Assembly (NCBI RefSeq): GCF_002742685.1 | Contig: NZ_PEDM01000004.1 | Span: forward strand, 1-64,000 | Length of the DNA stretch: 64,000 nt | Reading direction: 5' to 3' | From: Anoxybacillus flavithermus | GTDB taxonomy: Bacteria; Bacillota; Bacilli; Bacillales; Anoxybacillaceae | Shown: positions 8,847-17,511 of the stretch, piece after piece | How positions within the stretch are numbered: the stretch's first letter is position 1 | Layout of the letters: the number at the start of each line of letters is the position of its first letter | Translations under genes and position numbers: made by a program | Notes under the pieces: generated by a model | Told to the model about the DNA's origin: nothing | What the model saw: the letters and a program-made list of their open reading frames with translations, nothing else | Databases searched by the model: none

Positions 8847-9677
8847 ATGACGTTGCGAATCCATAAAATTTTGAACAATAACGCTGTCGTTGTATTGGAT
8901 GAAGGGCAAGAGAAAATTGTGATGGGGCCAGGCATTGCTTTTCAAAAAAAGAAAAATGACATTGTACCTCGTGCAAAAATCGAAAAAATTTTTGTGATGG
9001 AAGAAGAAAATGAAAAATTCCAAGAGTTGTTACGTACCCTTCCAGAAGAACATATTGATATTGCCGAAGAAATTATTAGCTATGCTGAAGGAGAATTGCG
9101 AGCACCTTTAAACAATCATATCCATATTGCATTGACAGACCATTTATCATTTGCGATTGAACGGATTCAACAAGGGTACCAAATACAAAATAAGTTGTTG
9201 AATGAAATTAAAGTGCTGTATAAAAAAGAATATCAAATAGGTCTTTGGGCAAAACAACTGATTCGAGAACGTCTTGGCATCGACATTCCTGATGACGAAG
9301 TTGCCCATATTGCTCTTCATATTCATACAGCGAAAATGGACGCAGCCAGCATGAACAGAACGTTAAAACAAACGACTTTAATTCGAGAAATGATCGATTT
9401 GATGAAACAAACATTACATGTTCATATTGATGAAGAAGGAATATCTTACCAAAGACTTGTGACACATTTGCGTTTTGCACTGAACCGAATTGAAAACGGT
9501 GATTTGTTTCATTCGATGGATGAAGAGATGTTAACGCTCATTCAAACGAAATACGAAAGAGAGTTTGCATGCGCTGTTGCGATAGCTGAATATGCAAAAA
9601 AGGAATACGGAATCCAATTTCCTGTCACCGAGTTAGCTTATATTACGCTACACATTCAACGCTTAACCACAAAATAA
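8847..9677 (+). CDS. sacT: BglG/SacT-family transcription antiterminator
   Basis: RNA-binding antiterminator of sugar PTS operons. Residues 1-56 form the co-antiterminator domain ([20 protein letters not shown]). Two PTS regulation domains follow, with conserved histidines in [17 protein letters not shown] and [13 protein letters not shown] of PRD1 and in [16 protein letters not shown] of PRD2. 276 aa, full length. No good AAGGAGG is seen, only AAGGGGACGAAG before the ATG. It probably binds both RAT sites here, including the one in its own leader. PTS phosphorylation of its PRDs would tie it to sucrose uptake. The SacT assignment rests on the RAT type and on the sucrose genes next to it. Confidence 0.88.
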   Translation: MTLRIHKILNNNAVVVLDEGQEKIVMGPGIAFQKKKNDIVPRAKIEKIFVMEEENEKFQELLRTLPEEHIDIAEEIISYAEGELRAPLNNHIHIALTDHLSFAIERIQQGYQIQNKLLNEIKVLYKKEYQIGLWAKQLIRERLGIDIPDDEVAHIALHIHTAKMDAASMNRTLKQTTLIREMIDLMKQTLHVHIDEEGISYQRLVTHLRFALNRIENGDLFHSMDEEMLTLIQTKYEREFACAVAIAEYAKKEYGIQFPVTELAYITLHIQRLTTK

Positions 9678-9692
9678 TCATTTTGTAGAATA

Positions 9693-9735
9693 TTGACGAA
9701 TTTTGAATAATAATCTAAAATGAAAGCGGATAAAA
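9693..9735 (+). promoter_or_regulatory. scrA promoter with overlapping cre-like site
   Basis: TTGACG (9693-9698), a 17-base spacer and TAAAAT (9716-9721) make a good sigma-A promoter. ATGAAAGCGGATAAA (9720-9734) fits the Gram-positive cre pattern WTGNAANCGNWNNCW except at one position and covers the start point. CcpA repression of scrA-scrK-sacA is therefore likely. Confidence 0.7.
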
Positions 9736-9749
9736 AATGAAATACCGTA

Positions 9750-9779
9750 GGATTGTGACTGCATAAGCAGGCAAGACCT
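9750..9779 (+). promoter_or_regulatory. RAT site 2, scrA leader
   Basis: GGATTGTGACTGC..AGCAGGCAAGACCT is nearly identical to RAT 1, which places both transcripts under the same antiterminator. Its 3' end is shared with the terminator arm that starts at 9773. Confidence 0.92.
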
Positions 9780-9830
9780 AAAATGTACGACGATGTTTAA
9801 GGCATTCGTATGTACATTTTAGGTCTTTTT
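9773..9830 (+). terminator. Leader terminator controlled by RAT 2
   Basis: AAGACCTAAAATGTAC (9773-9788) pairs over 16 bases with 9812-9827 and is followed by a T tract. It would stop transcription before scrA unless the RAT is bound. Confidence 0.92.
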
Positions 9831-9866
9831 GTTTTCTATCATTTTATATGCAGAGGAGGAGTTTAT

Positions 9867-11237
9867 ATGAATTACGAACACATAACAAAGCAACTTTTGT
9901 CTTTGCTTGGTGGAAAAGAAAATGTCATTAGTGCGGTTCATTGTGCAACTCGTCTTCGTCTTGTTTTAAAAGACGAAAAGAAGGTTAATCAACAAGCAAT
10001 TGAACAACTTGATGGGGTCAAAGGTGCATTTTCTAGTTCCGGTCAGTATCAAATTATTTTTGGTACAGGTGTTGTCAACAAAGTATACGAACAGTTTGTC
10101 AAAGAAGCAGGTTTACAAAACGTAAGTGCCGATGTGCACCAAGAAGCAGTCAAGCAAAAGATGAATCCGATCGCTCGTCTCGCGAAAACGTTGTCAAATA
10201 TTTTTGTTCCAATTATTCCAGCTATTGTAGCTAGCGGATTGCTTATGGGATTGCTCGGGATGATGAAGGCTTTCAAATGGGTAGCGCCAGATAGTGCATG
10301 GATTGTATTACTTGATATGTTCTCAAGTGCCGCTTTCATTATTTTGCCAATTTTAATTGGTTATAGTGCTGCGAAAGAATTTGGGGGAAACCCGTTTCTA
10401 GGAGCAGTGATCGGGGGAATTATGACTCATCCTGCTTTGTTGAATCCTTGGGGATTAGGAAGTGCTGAACCTGAGTATTTGCATTTTCTCGGTTTTGATA
10501 TCGCAATGATTGGATATCAAGGAACGGTCATTCCAATTTTGCTTGCAACATATGTCATGAGTAAAATCGAAAAAAGCTTGCGAAAAGTCGTTCCACACGC
10601 CGTCGACTTGCTTGTTACACCATTTATTACGGTTATTTTAACAGGTTTCACTGCGATTTTAGTCATTGGTCCACTTGGAAATATAGTTGGGAAAGGAATT
10701 ACAACAACGTTAAACTTCGTATATGACACAGGTGGAGCGCTTGCAGGCCTCATTTTCGGTGGTCTGTATTCGATGATTGTAATCACAGGTGTTCATCATA
10801 GTTTCCATGCGATTGAAGCCGGATTGCTTGCGGATATTGGTAAAAACTATTTATTGCCTATTTGGTCAATGGCAAACGTTGCTCAAGGTGGAGCGGGTTT
10901 AGCAGTATTTTTAAAATCAAAACGGACGAAAACGAAAGAAATCGCTTTGCCAGCTGCATTTTCCGCTTTTCTAGGCATTACTGAGCCTGTTATTTTTGGG
11001 GTTAACTTGAAATATCGGAAACCGTTTATTGCAGCAGCTATCGGTGGTGCTGTCGGTGGTGCGTATGTGGTATTTACAAACGTTGTGGCAAATGCGTACG
11101 GATTAACTGGTATTCCAATGATTGCGATCGTGGCACCGATGGGGATGGCGAACTTAATAAACTATTTAATCGGCTTTGCAATTGCGGTTGGTACAGCATT
11201 TGTGGCAACATGGATATTAGGATTTAAAGAAGAATAA
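9867..11237 (+). CDS. scrA: PTS sucrose-family EIIBC component
   Basis: Membrane permease that takes up sucrose and releases sucrose-6-phosphate. The N-terminal EIIB domain (about 1-80) has the phosphorylated cysteine in AVHCATRLRLVL (Cys26). The rest is a multi-helix EIIC domain containing GVHHSFHAIEAGLLADIG and GITEPVIFGVNLKYRKPF. 456 aa; no EIIA domain is attached. I start at 9867, just after GGAGGAG, rather than at an upstream ATG inside the terminator. It is followed by fructokinase and sucrose-6-phosphate hydrolase genes, which supports sucrose as substrate. The name sacP is equivalent. Confidence 0.92.
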   Translation: MNYEHITKQLLSLLGGKENVISAVHCATRLRLVLKDEKKVNQQAIEQLDGVKGAFSSSGQYQIIFGTGVVNKVYEQFVKEAGLQNVSADVHQEAVKQKMNPIARLAKTLSNIFVPIIPAIVASGLLMGLLGMMKAFKWVAPDSAWIVLLDMFSSAAFIILPILIGYSAAKEFGGNPFLGAVIGGIMTHPALLNPWGLGSAEPEYLHFLGFDIAMIGYQGTVIPILLATYVMSKIEKSLRKVVPHAVDLLVTPFITVILTGFTAILVIGPLGNIVGKGITTTLNFVYDTGGALAGLIFGGLYSMIVITGVHHSFHAIEAGLLADIGKNYLLPIWSMANVAQGGAGLAVFLKSKRTKTKEIALPAAFSAFLGITEPVIFGVNLKYRKPFIAAAIGGAVGGAYVVFTNVVANAYGLTGIPMIAIVAPMGMANLINYLIGFAIAVGTAFVATWILGFKEE

Positions 11238-11261
11238 GGCGAGCGAATAACTCGCCTTTTT
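11236..11261 (+). terminator. Hairpin between scrA and scrK
   Basis: AAGGCGAG (11236-11243) pairs with 11251-11258 and is followed by TTTT. It may be a partial terminator that sets the ratio of permease to enzymes, because no promoter is evident before scrK. Confidence 0.65.
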
Positions 11262-11279
11262 ATGTAGGAGGGAATGATG

Positions 11280-12239
11280 ATGAAGCAAGGAATTATTAGT
11301 CTTGGTGAAGCGTTAATTGATTTTATTCCACTTGATGCAACAAATCGGTCGTATCAAAAAAGTCCAGGGGGAGCGCCGGCAAATGTTGCGGTTGGTGTCG
11401 CACGCCTCGGTGTTCCATCGACGTTTCTAGGGAAAGTTGGTCGCGATGTATTAGGCGTTTTTCTAAAAGAAACGCTTGATGCATATGGAGTGAATACATC
11501 TTTCCTTCAATTTAGTGATGATGTTCGCACAGGTGTTGTTTTTGTAACGTTAGCGGAAAACGGAGAACGGAGCTTTGATTTTTACATTAACCCGAGCGCT
11601 GATCGCTTTCTATGCGAAGAAGAAATTGATGAGTCGTTATTTCGGACACATCGCATTCTTCATTTTGGTTCGATCTCACTGATTAGTGAGCCAGCACGAA
11701 GCGCTACAAAGCGAGCTGTTATGCTAGCGAAAGAAAACGGCATGATCGTTTCATATGATCCGAATTTGCGCCTTGGCTTATGGGAAAGCGAACAACAAGC
11801 TCGCGAAATGATTATATCGATGCTACCAGAAGTAGATGTACTTAAAATTTCTGAAGAAGAGTTGACATTTATTACGGGAGAGAAAGATATTCAAAAAGGT
11901 ATTGATGCCCTTGCCCTATACAATATTCCTCTCATCGTCGTCACGCTAGGGGAAAACGGTAGTTATGCGTTTACGAAAGAAGGATCCGTCTTTACGCCAG
12001 CGCTTAAAGTAGAGGCGGTTGATACGACAGGAGCCGGCGATGCTTTCGTTTCTGGCATGCTGTATTGCTTGCACGAAAGAGAAGGAACAATTGATTCATT
12101 ATCCCTTCCGGAAATTGAACAAATGGCGCGTTTTGCGAGCGTTTCTGGAGCGTTAGCTGCATCAACGAAAGGGGCAATGACAGCGTTGCCAACACGCGAT
12201 GAAGTCGAACGTATTTTACGCGAAGGTTGGTCGAAATGA
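11280..12239 (+). CDS. scrK: Fructokinase (PfkB family)
   Basis: Phosphorylates the fructose freed from sucrose-6-phosphate to fructose-6-phosphate. PfkB signatures are GGAPANVAVGVARLG near residue 31 and DTTGAGDAFVSGML near residue 245, the latter with the catalytic Asp. About 319 aa, normal length. Three ATG codons lie in tandem (11274, 11277, 11280); the last is best spaced from AGGAGGG. The stop overlaps the sacA start by four bases, so the two are coupled. Another sugar kinase role is conceivable, but the operon argues for fructose. Confidence 0.92.
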   Translation: MKQGIISLGEALIDFIPLDATNRSYQKSPGGAPANVAVGVARLGVPSTFLGKVGRDVLGVFLKETLDAYGVNTSFLQFSDDVRTGVVFVTLAENGERSFDFYINPSADRFLCEEEIDESLFRTHRILHFGSISLISEPARSATKRAVMLAKENGMIVSYDPNLRLGLWESEQQAREMIISMLPEVDVLKISEEELTFITGEKDIQKGIDALALYNIPLIVVTLGENGSYAFTKEGSVFTPALKVEAVDTTGAGDAFVSGMLYCLHEREGTIDSLSLPEIEQMARFASVSGALAASTKGAMTALPTRDEVERILREGWSK

Positions 12240-13675
12240 AATCATTGAACGAAAAAAAACAAATACAGCTTGCGGAAGAAGAAGTAAAAAAATATGCTTC
12301 AATTGTTGAAAGTGACCCAAATCGTTTGCGTTATCATTTAATGCCTCCTGTCGGATTAATGAACGATCCAAATGGACTGATTTATTGGAAAGGGACGTAC
12401 CATGTGTTTTATCAGTGGATGCCGTTTCAAACGACACATGGAGCAAAATTTTGGGGACATTATACATCGCGTGACTTTGTTCATTGGGAAAGACAAGCGC
12501 CTGCATTAGCTCCAAGCGAATGGTTTGATCGAAACGGTTGCTACTCCGGAAGCGCCGTGGACAATGATGGTGTACTTACACTTTTTTATACAGGCAATGT
12601 CAAAGACGATGACGGAACACGCCATACGTATCAATGTATGGCAGTATCAAGTGACGGTGTTCGCTTTGAGAAAAAGGGAGTTGTTGTTCATCTCCCAGAC
12701 GGTTACACGGCTCATTTTCGTGACCCAAAAGTGTGGAAGCATGAAAACAAGTGGTATATGGTGATTGGCGGGCAGAGCGAGCAATTAGATGGGAAGGCAG
12801 TATTATTTCGCTCTGATGATCTCATGCATTGGGAGCATATCGGTGCTATAGCAGGAGGAGAGGACGGAAACTTTGGGTACATGTGGGAGTGCCCAGATGT
12901 ATTTCGTTTAAGCGGAAAAGATGTACTGATCGTCTGTCCGCAAGGATTGCAACCGGAAGGCATGCACTATCAAAACGTATATCAAGCAGGATATTTTGTC
13001 GGACAGTTAAATTATGAAACAGGACAATATGTACACGGTACATTTACTGAGCTGGATCGAGGGTTTGAATTTTATGCGCCACAAACGATGGTCGACGAGC
13101 ATGGGCGTCGCGTGATGATTGCTTGGATGGGGGTACCAGATCAAGACGAAGATCAGCACCCGACAATTGCTTATCGATGGGTACATGCATTGACATTACC
13201 GCGTGAACTCGTTTTAATCGGAGATAAATTATATCAGCGTCCGATTGAGCAGTTGCAGTTGCTTCGGAGTGACGAAGTTCATCATCCAAATGTATTCTTG
13301 CAGAAGGAAGTTAGGCAATTTGATGGTGTAAAAGGAAAAACGGTTGAACTGCTACTTAAACAGATCGATGGTAAAGGTGTTTTCTCCATTCATATACAAA
13401 ACAATGTTTCATTTTCATATGATTTTGAACAAAAAGTTGCGACGTTAGAGAGAGAAAGTTTTGCTCGAAATGGCATGAAAGAGAAACGACAATGTTTATT
13501 ATCACAATTACACACGATTCACATGTTTATCGATACGTCGTCTATTGAAATTTTCTTAAATGATGGAGAGGAAGTATTTACGGCGCGGTTTTTCACGAAA
13601 GAAGAAAATGAACATATCTCATTTCAGACAAATACGGAAGCTTCGTTTCATTTATCTAAATGGAAATTATGTTAA
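12236..13675 (+). CDS. sacA: Sucrose-6-phosphate hydrolase (GH32)
   Basis: Intracellular beta-fructofuranosidase splitting sucrose-6-phosphate into glucose-6-phosphate and fructose. GH32 motifs are intact: LMNDPNGLIYW with the nucleophile Asp (about residue 41), FRDPKVW with the transition-state Asp, and MWECPDVF with the acid/base Glu. A C-terminal beta-sandwich domain follows. 479 aa and no signal peptide, consistent with a cytoplasmic enzyme acting after PTS uptake. The ATG at 12236 overlaps the scrK stop. It is the last gene of the sucrose unit. Confidence 0.94.
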   Translation: MKSLNEKKQIQLAEEEVKKYASIVESDPNRLRYHLMPPVGLMNDPNGLIYWKGTYHVFYQWMPFQTTHGAKFWGHYTSRDFVHWERQAPALAPSEWFDRNGCYSGSAVDNDGVLTLFYTGNVKDDDGTRHTYQCMAVSSDGVRFEKKGVVVHLPDGYTAHFRDPKVWKHENKWYMVIGGQSEQLDGKAVLFRSDDLMHWEHIGAIAGGEDGNFGYMWECPDVFRLSGKDVLIVCPQGLQPEGMHYQNVYQAGYFVGQLNYETGQYVHGTFTELDRGFEFYAPQTMVDEHGRRVMIAWMGVPDQDEDQHPTIAYRWVHALTLPRELVLIGDKLYQRPIEQLQLLRSDEVHHPNVFLQKEVRQFDGVKGKTVELLLKQIDGKGVFSIHIQNNVSFSYDFEQKVATLERESFARNGMKEKRQCLLSQLHTIHMFIDTSSIEIFLNDGEEVFTARFFTKEENEHISFQTNTEASFHLSKWKLC

Positions 13676-13719
13676 AACTTTTTCTTGTCAAATGTTCAGT
13701 TTTTTTCGTATCATGAAAG

Positions 13720-13763
13720 AAAAGGGAGTATTCCTTCAAATATGGAAGGTTGCTCCTTTTTCA
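13720..13763 (+). terminator. Terminator of the sucrose operon
   Basis: A long imperfect stem (AAAGG-GAG...CCTTC / GGAAGG...CTC-CTTT) with a TTTTTC tail ends the scrA-scrK-sacA transcript before deoR. Confidence 0.75.
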
Positions 13764-13788
13764 TTCATAAATAAAAGGTGATGAAGCG

Positions 13789-14730
13789 ATGGAGCAAGAT
13801 AAGCTAAAAAAAGTCGTTGAAGCAGCGAAATTGTATTATTTACTAGACTACAATCAAAACGACATTGCAAAAAAGCTTGGCGTATCGCGGCCGACGGTGT
13901 CGCGTCTACTACAGCAAGCAAAAGAAGAAGGAATTGTAGAAATTAAAATTAACGATCCGGCTGAAGATATTCAACAGTTAGCAAAACAACTTGAACAAAA
14001 GTTCAATCTAAAAAAAGCAATTGTTGTATCGGTTCCCGAACATCAAGATGGCATTATTAAAAAATATTTAGGAAAAGAAGCCGCCGAGTATTTACGTTCG
14101 ATCGTCAAAGACGGCGATGTGATCGGTGTGACGTGGGGAACAACGTTGTATCACGTTGCATTACAGCTAAAGCATAAACATGTCAAAGACGTCAAAGTTG
14201 TGCAGCTAAAAGGTGGCGTTAGTTTATCCGAAACGAATACGTTTGCGTCAGATATTTTACACTTGTTTGGAAGCGCCTTCAATGCAACGGTGCACCATTT
14301 GCCGTTACCTGCAATCGTGGATCATGTCGTTGTTAAGCAGGCGATGGAGGCGGACCGCCACATTCGCAAAATTCTTGATCTCGGTCGGCAAGCGAATATT
14401 GCTGTATTTACAATTGGACCAATTAAATCAGAGTCGCTATTGTTCCAGCTCGGTTATTTTACAGAAGAAGATTTGCAAACGATTTATTCAAAAGCTGCTG
14501 GTGACATTTGTTCACGCTTTTTTGATCAAACTGGGAAGCTATGTAGCGAAGAGCTCAATGCACGCACGCTCGGCATTGAGTTAGAAGAGTTGAAAAATAA
14601 GGAATACTCGATTGTGATCGCGGGAGGCATTCATAAAGTGGCTGGTATATACGGAGCACTGAAAGGGAAATATGCCAACGTATTAGTGACAGATCAATTT
14701 ACTGCCGAATGTTTGTTAGAAAAAGAATAA
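13789..14730 (+). CDS. deoR: SorC-family deoxyribonucleoside repressor
   Basis: DNA-binding repressor of deoxyribonucleoside catabolism, probably relieved by deoxyribose-5-phosphate. An N-terminal helix-turn-helix is seen in QNDIAKKLGVSRPTVSRLLQ (about residues 22-41). The remainder is the sugar-phosphate-binding SorC domain, with GVTWGTTLYHVA and the C-terminal IAGGIHKVAGI. 313 aa, matching B. subtilis DeoR, which is a SorC-type protein unrelated to E. coli DeoR. AAAGGTG lies eight bases before the ATG. It is followed by its own terminator and by the nupC-deoC operon it presumably controls. Confidence 0.9.
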   Translation: MEQDKLKKVVEAAKLYYLLDYNQNDIAKKLGVSRPTVSRLLQQAKEEGIVEIKINDPAEDIQQLAKQLEQKFNLKKAIVVSVPEHQDGIIKKYLGKEAAEYLRSIVKDGDVIGVTWGTTLYHVALQLKHKHVKDVKVVQLKGGVSLSETNTFASDILHLFGSAFNATVHHLPLPAIVDHVVVKQAMEADRHIRKILDLGRQANIAVFTIGPIKSESLLFQLGYFTEEDLQTIYSKAAGDICSRFFDQTGKLCSEELNARTLGIELEELKNKEYSIVIAGGIHKVAGIYGALKGKYANVLVTDQFTAECLLEKE

Positions 14731-14739
14731 AGAAACGAC

Positions 14740-14772
14740 AAATGGGGGAAAAGAAAAAAGCCCCCTTTATTT
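14740..14772 (+). terminator. Terminator of deoR
   Basis: GGGGG and CCCCC arms flanked by AAA/TTT pairing enclose a 12-base A-rich loop, followed by TTTATTT. It separates deoR from nupC. Confidence 0.7.
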
Positions 14773-14829
14773 ATGCAAAGAAGGAAGAAAGATTTAGTCA
14801 AACCATGAATTTTCTTTGACATTTGTTCA

Positions 14830-14880
14830 TGTTAACGTTTACATATGTTCGTTTTCCTGTTATATTGATTACGTAATCAA
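14830..14880 (+). promoter_or_regulatory. nupC promoter with cre site and palindromic operator
   Basis: TTTACA (14838-14843), 17 bases and TATATT (14861-14866) form the promoter. TGTTAACGTTTACA (14830-14843) matches the cre consensus at 13 of 14 positions and covers the -35. TTGATTACGTAATCAA (14865-14880) is a perfect 16-base palindrome over the start point and is the best candidate DeoR operator. CcpA and DeoR control of the equivalent B. subtilis operon is established; the operator here is inferred. Confidence 0.75.
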
Positions 14881-14905
14881 AATTCAACTTATAGGAGTGT
14901 GCAAC

Positions 14906-16120
14906 ATGAATATCGTTTGGGGACTTGTTGGTATTGTTGTTGTCCTTGGGATCGCTTTTCTTTCTTCAAACAACCGCAAAGCGATTAATCCGCGAACGAT
15001 TTTAGGTGGTCTTGCGATTCAAGTCACTTTTGCGTTTATCGTTTTAAAATGGGAAGCAGGAAAAGCTGCATTACAATGGTTAACAAATGGTGTAACAAGC
15101 ATTATTAACTATGCGAACGAAGGAATTAACTTTTTGTTCGGTGGCATGTTTGCGGCAAAAGGAATCGGATTTGTTTTTGCATTCCAAGTGTTGCCGGTCG
15201 TCATTTTCTTCTCCGCGTTAATTTCTGTTCTTTACTACATTGGTGTCATGCAATGGATTATCAAAATGATCGGTGGTCCGCTTGCGAAATTGCTCGGAAC
15301 GAGCAAAGCGGAGTCGATGTCAGCAGCGGCAAACATTTTTGTCGGTCAAACGGAAGCGCCTCTTGTGATTCGTCCGTATTTGTCTAAAATGACACAATCG
15401 GAATTGTTTGCGGTTATGACAGGGGGCTTAGCATCGGTTGCCGGTTCTGTTCTTGTTGGTTACTCGCTTTTAGGTGTTCCGCTTGAATATTTACTTGCGG
15501 CAAGTTTCATGGCAGCGCCAGCAGGATTAGTCATGGCGAAAATGATCGTGCCAGAAACAGAGCCGATTAAAGAAGACGAACATTTTGAGATGGAAAAAGA
15601 CGAAGAATCAACAAACGTTATCGACGCAGCGGCGCGCGGGGCAAGTGACGGCTTAAAGTTGGCTCTAAATATCGGTGCGATGTTGTTAGCGTTTATTGCG
15701 TTAATCGCGTTAATTAACGGATTGCTTAGCGGAATCGGAAGCTTGTTTAATTACGATGGTCTAACGCTTGAGAAAATTTTAGGATTTGTTTTCGCACCTA
15801 TTGCGTTTGCGATTGGTGTACCGTGGTCTGAAGCGGTGACAGCTGGTGGATTTATCGGCCAAAAATTAATTTTAAACGAGTTTGTTGCTTATTCATCGTT
15901 TGCGCCACAAATTCCAGACTTATCAGCAAAAACGGTAGCGATTGTTAGCTTTGCGCTATGTGGATTTGCTAATATTTCTTCGATGGGTATTTTACTTGGT
16001 GGTTTAGGAAGCTTAGCGCCAAATCGTCGTAGCGACATTGCGCGCATGGGCTTAAAAGCTGTCCTTGCTGGTATGCTTGCTTCATTGTTAAGCGCATCCA
16101 TTGCGGGTATGTTTATTTAA
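14906..16120 (+). CDS. nupC: Concentrative nucleoside transporter NupC
   Basis: Membrane symporter of the CNT family that imports pyrimidine nucleosides with protons. The 404-aa chain has about eight to ten hydrophobic helices. Family motifs include [13 protein letters not shown] (about residues 147-159), [14 protein letters not shown], and near the end [17 protein letters not shown]. The ATG at 14906 follows TAGGAGTG; the open frame continues upstream through the promoter but without a start signal. It is the first gene of a salvage operon with deoC, xapX and cdd. In B. subtilis the third gene is pdp; it is absent from this window. Confidence 0.95.
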   Translation: MNIVWGLVGIVVVLGIAFLSSNNRKAINPRTILGGLAIQVTFAFIVLKWEAGKAALQWLTNGVTSIINYANEGINFLFGGMFAAKGIGFVFAFQVLPVVIFFSALISVLYYIGVMQWIIKMIGGPLAKLLGTSKAESMSAAANIFVGQTEAPLVIRPYLSKMTQSELFAVMTGGLASVAGSVLVGYSLLGVPLEYLLAASFMAAPAGLVMAKMIVPETEPIKEDEHFEMEKDEESTNVIDAAARGASDGLKLALNIGAMLLAFIALIALINGLLSGIGSLFNYDGLTLEKILGFVFAPIAFAIGVPWSEAVTAGGFIGQKLILNEFVAYSSFAPQIPDLSAKTVAIVSFALCGFANISSMGILLGGLGSLAPNRRSDIARMGLKAVLAGMLASLLSASIAGMFI

Positions 16121-16137
16121 AAAACAAGGAGGAATGA

Positions 16138-16806
16138 ATGATGAACATTGCTAGCATGATCGATCATACGTTATTAAAGCCAGAAACAACGAAAGCACAA
16201 ATTGAAAAATTAGTGGAAGAAGCAAAAAAATATGAATTTGCATCTGTATGTGTGAATCCAACATGGGTGAAATTCGTTGCTGAGCGTTTACAAGGAACGA
16301 AAGTAAAAGTGTGTACAGTCATCGGCTTTCCGTTAGGAGCGACAACACCAGAAGTAAAGGCGTTTGAGACGAAACAAGCGATTGAAAACGGTGCGCAAGA
16401 AGTCGATATGGTCATCAATATCGGTGCGTTAAAAGACGGCGATCATGAGCTTGTAGAGTGCGACATTCGTGCTGTTGTTGAGGCAGCAAAAGGAAAAGCT
16501 TTAACAAAAGTAATTATTGAAACAGCGTTGTTGACAGATGAAGAAAAAGTGCGCGCATGCGAAATTGCCGTTCGCGCTGGGGCAGATTTCGTTAAAACAT
16601 CAACAGGATTCGCAAGCGGCGGTGCAACAGTAGAAGACGTTGCATTAATGCGCAAAACAGTTGGTCCAAACGTTGGCGTAAAAGCATCTGGTGGCGTGCG
16701 CAGCGCAGCGGACGCAAAAGCGATGATTGATGCAGGTGCAAACCGTATCGGTACAAGCTCTGGACCAGCGATTATGGAAGGAACAACGTCAAACGAAGCA
16801 TACTAA
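16138..16806 (+). CDS. deoC: Deoxyribose-phosphate aldolase
   Basis: Cleaves 2-deoxyribose-5-phosphate to acetaldehyde and glyceraldehyde-3-phosphate, ending deoxyribonucleoside catabolism and removing the inducer of DeoR. The Schiff-base lysine lies in [11 protein letters not shown] (about residue 150), and [13 protein letters not shown] and GVKASGGVR are conserved. 222 aa. AAGGAGG precedes two adjacent ATG codons; the second at 16141 is equally well placed. It lies 17 bases after nupC. Confidence 0.97.
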   Translation: MMNIASMIDHTLLKPETTKAQIEKLVEEAKKYEFASVCVNPTWVKFVAERLQGTKVKVCTVIGFPLGATTPEVKAFETKQAIENGAQEVDMVINIGALKDGDHELVECDIRAVVEAAKGKALTKVIIETALLTDEEKVRACEIAVRAGADFVKTSTGFASGGATVEDVALMRKTVGPNVGVKASGGVRSAADAKAMIDAGANRIGTSSGPAIMEGTTSNEAY

Positions 16807-16821
16807 TGGAGGCATTGACCG

Positions 16822-16992
16822 ATGAAAGAAGTATTATTAAGCTTACTTGCTGGGCTTGTTGTTGGGATTTTATTTAAATTTTTACGTTTGCCATTGCCAG
16901 CCCCGCCTGTATTGGCAGGAATGATGGGGGTATTTGGCGTATATTTAGGTGGCGTCGTTGCCGATTGGTTAATGAAGACGTTTTTTAACTAA
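16822..16992 (+). CDS. XapX-domain small membrane protein
   Basis: A 56-aa hydrophobic protein fits between deoC and cdd. The start ATG at 16822 follows TGGAGG, and the stop is 25 bases before cdd. The sequence has two likely membrane helices (LLSLLAGLVVGILFKFL and LAGMMGVFGVYLGGVVADWL) joined by a proline-rich turn, RLPLPAPPV. This layout and turn match the XapX family of very small bacterial membrane proteins, named for association with xanthosine genes and without a known function. Its place in a nucleoside uptake operon suggests a partner of NupC or a membrane accessory; that is an inference. Confidence 0.85.
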   Translation: MKEVLLSLLAGLVVGILFKFLRLPLPAPPVLAGMMGVFGVYLGGVVADWLMKTFFN

Positions 16993-17011
16993 ACAGCCCA
17001 AGAAGGGATGA

Positions 17012-17411
<400 letters not shown>

Positions 17412-17413
<2 letters not shown>

Positions 17414-17438
17414 GCGTCGGTTTTTCCCGACGCTTTTT
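17412..17438 (+). terminator. Terminator of cdd operon
   Basis: AAGCGTCGG (17412-17420) pairs with 17427-17435 and is followed by TTTTTG. Confidence 0.88.
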
Positions 17439-17511
17439 GCATTGATACATAACAAAAAAGGAAATATAATCATGAGGAAGACAATTTGACAGCTGACAAC
17501 GGAGGGATGAC

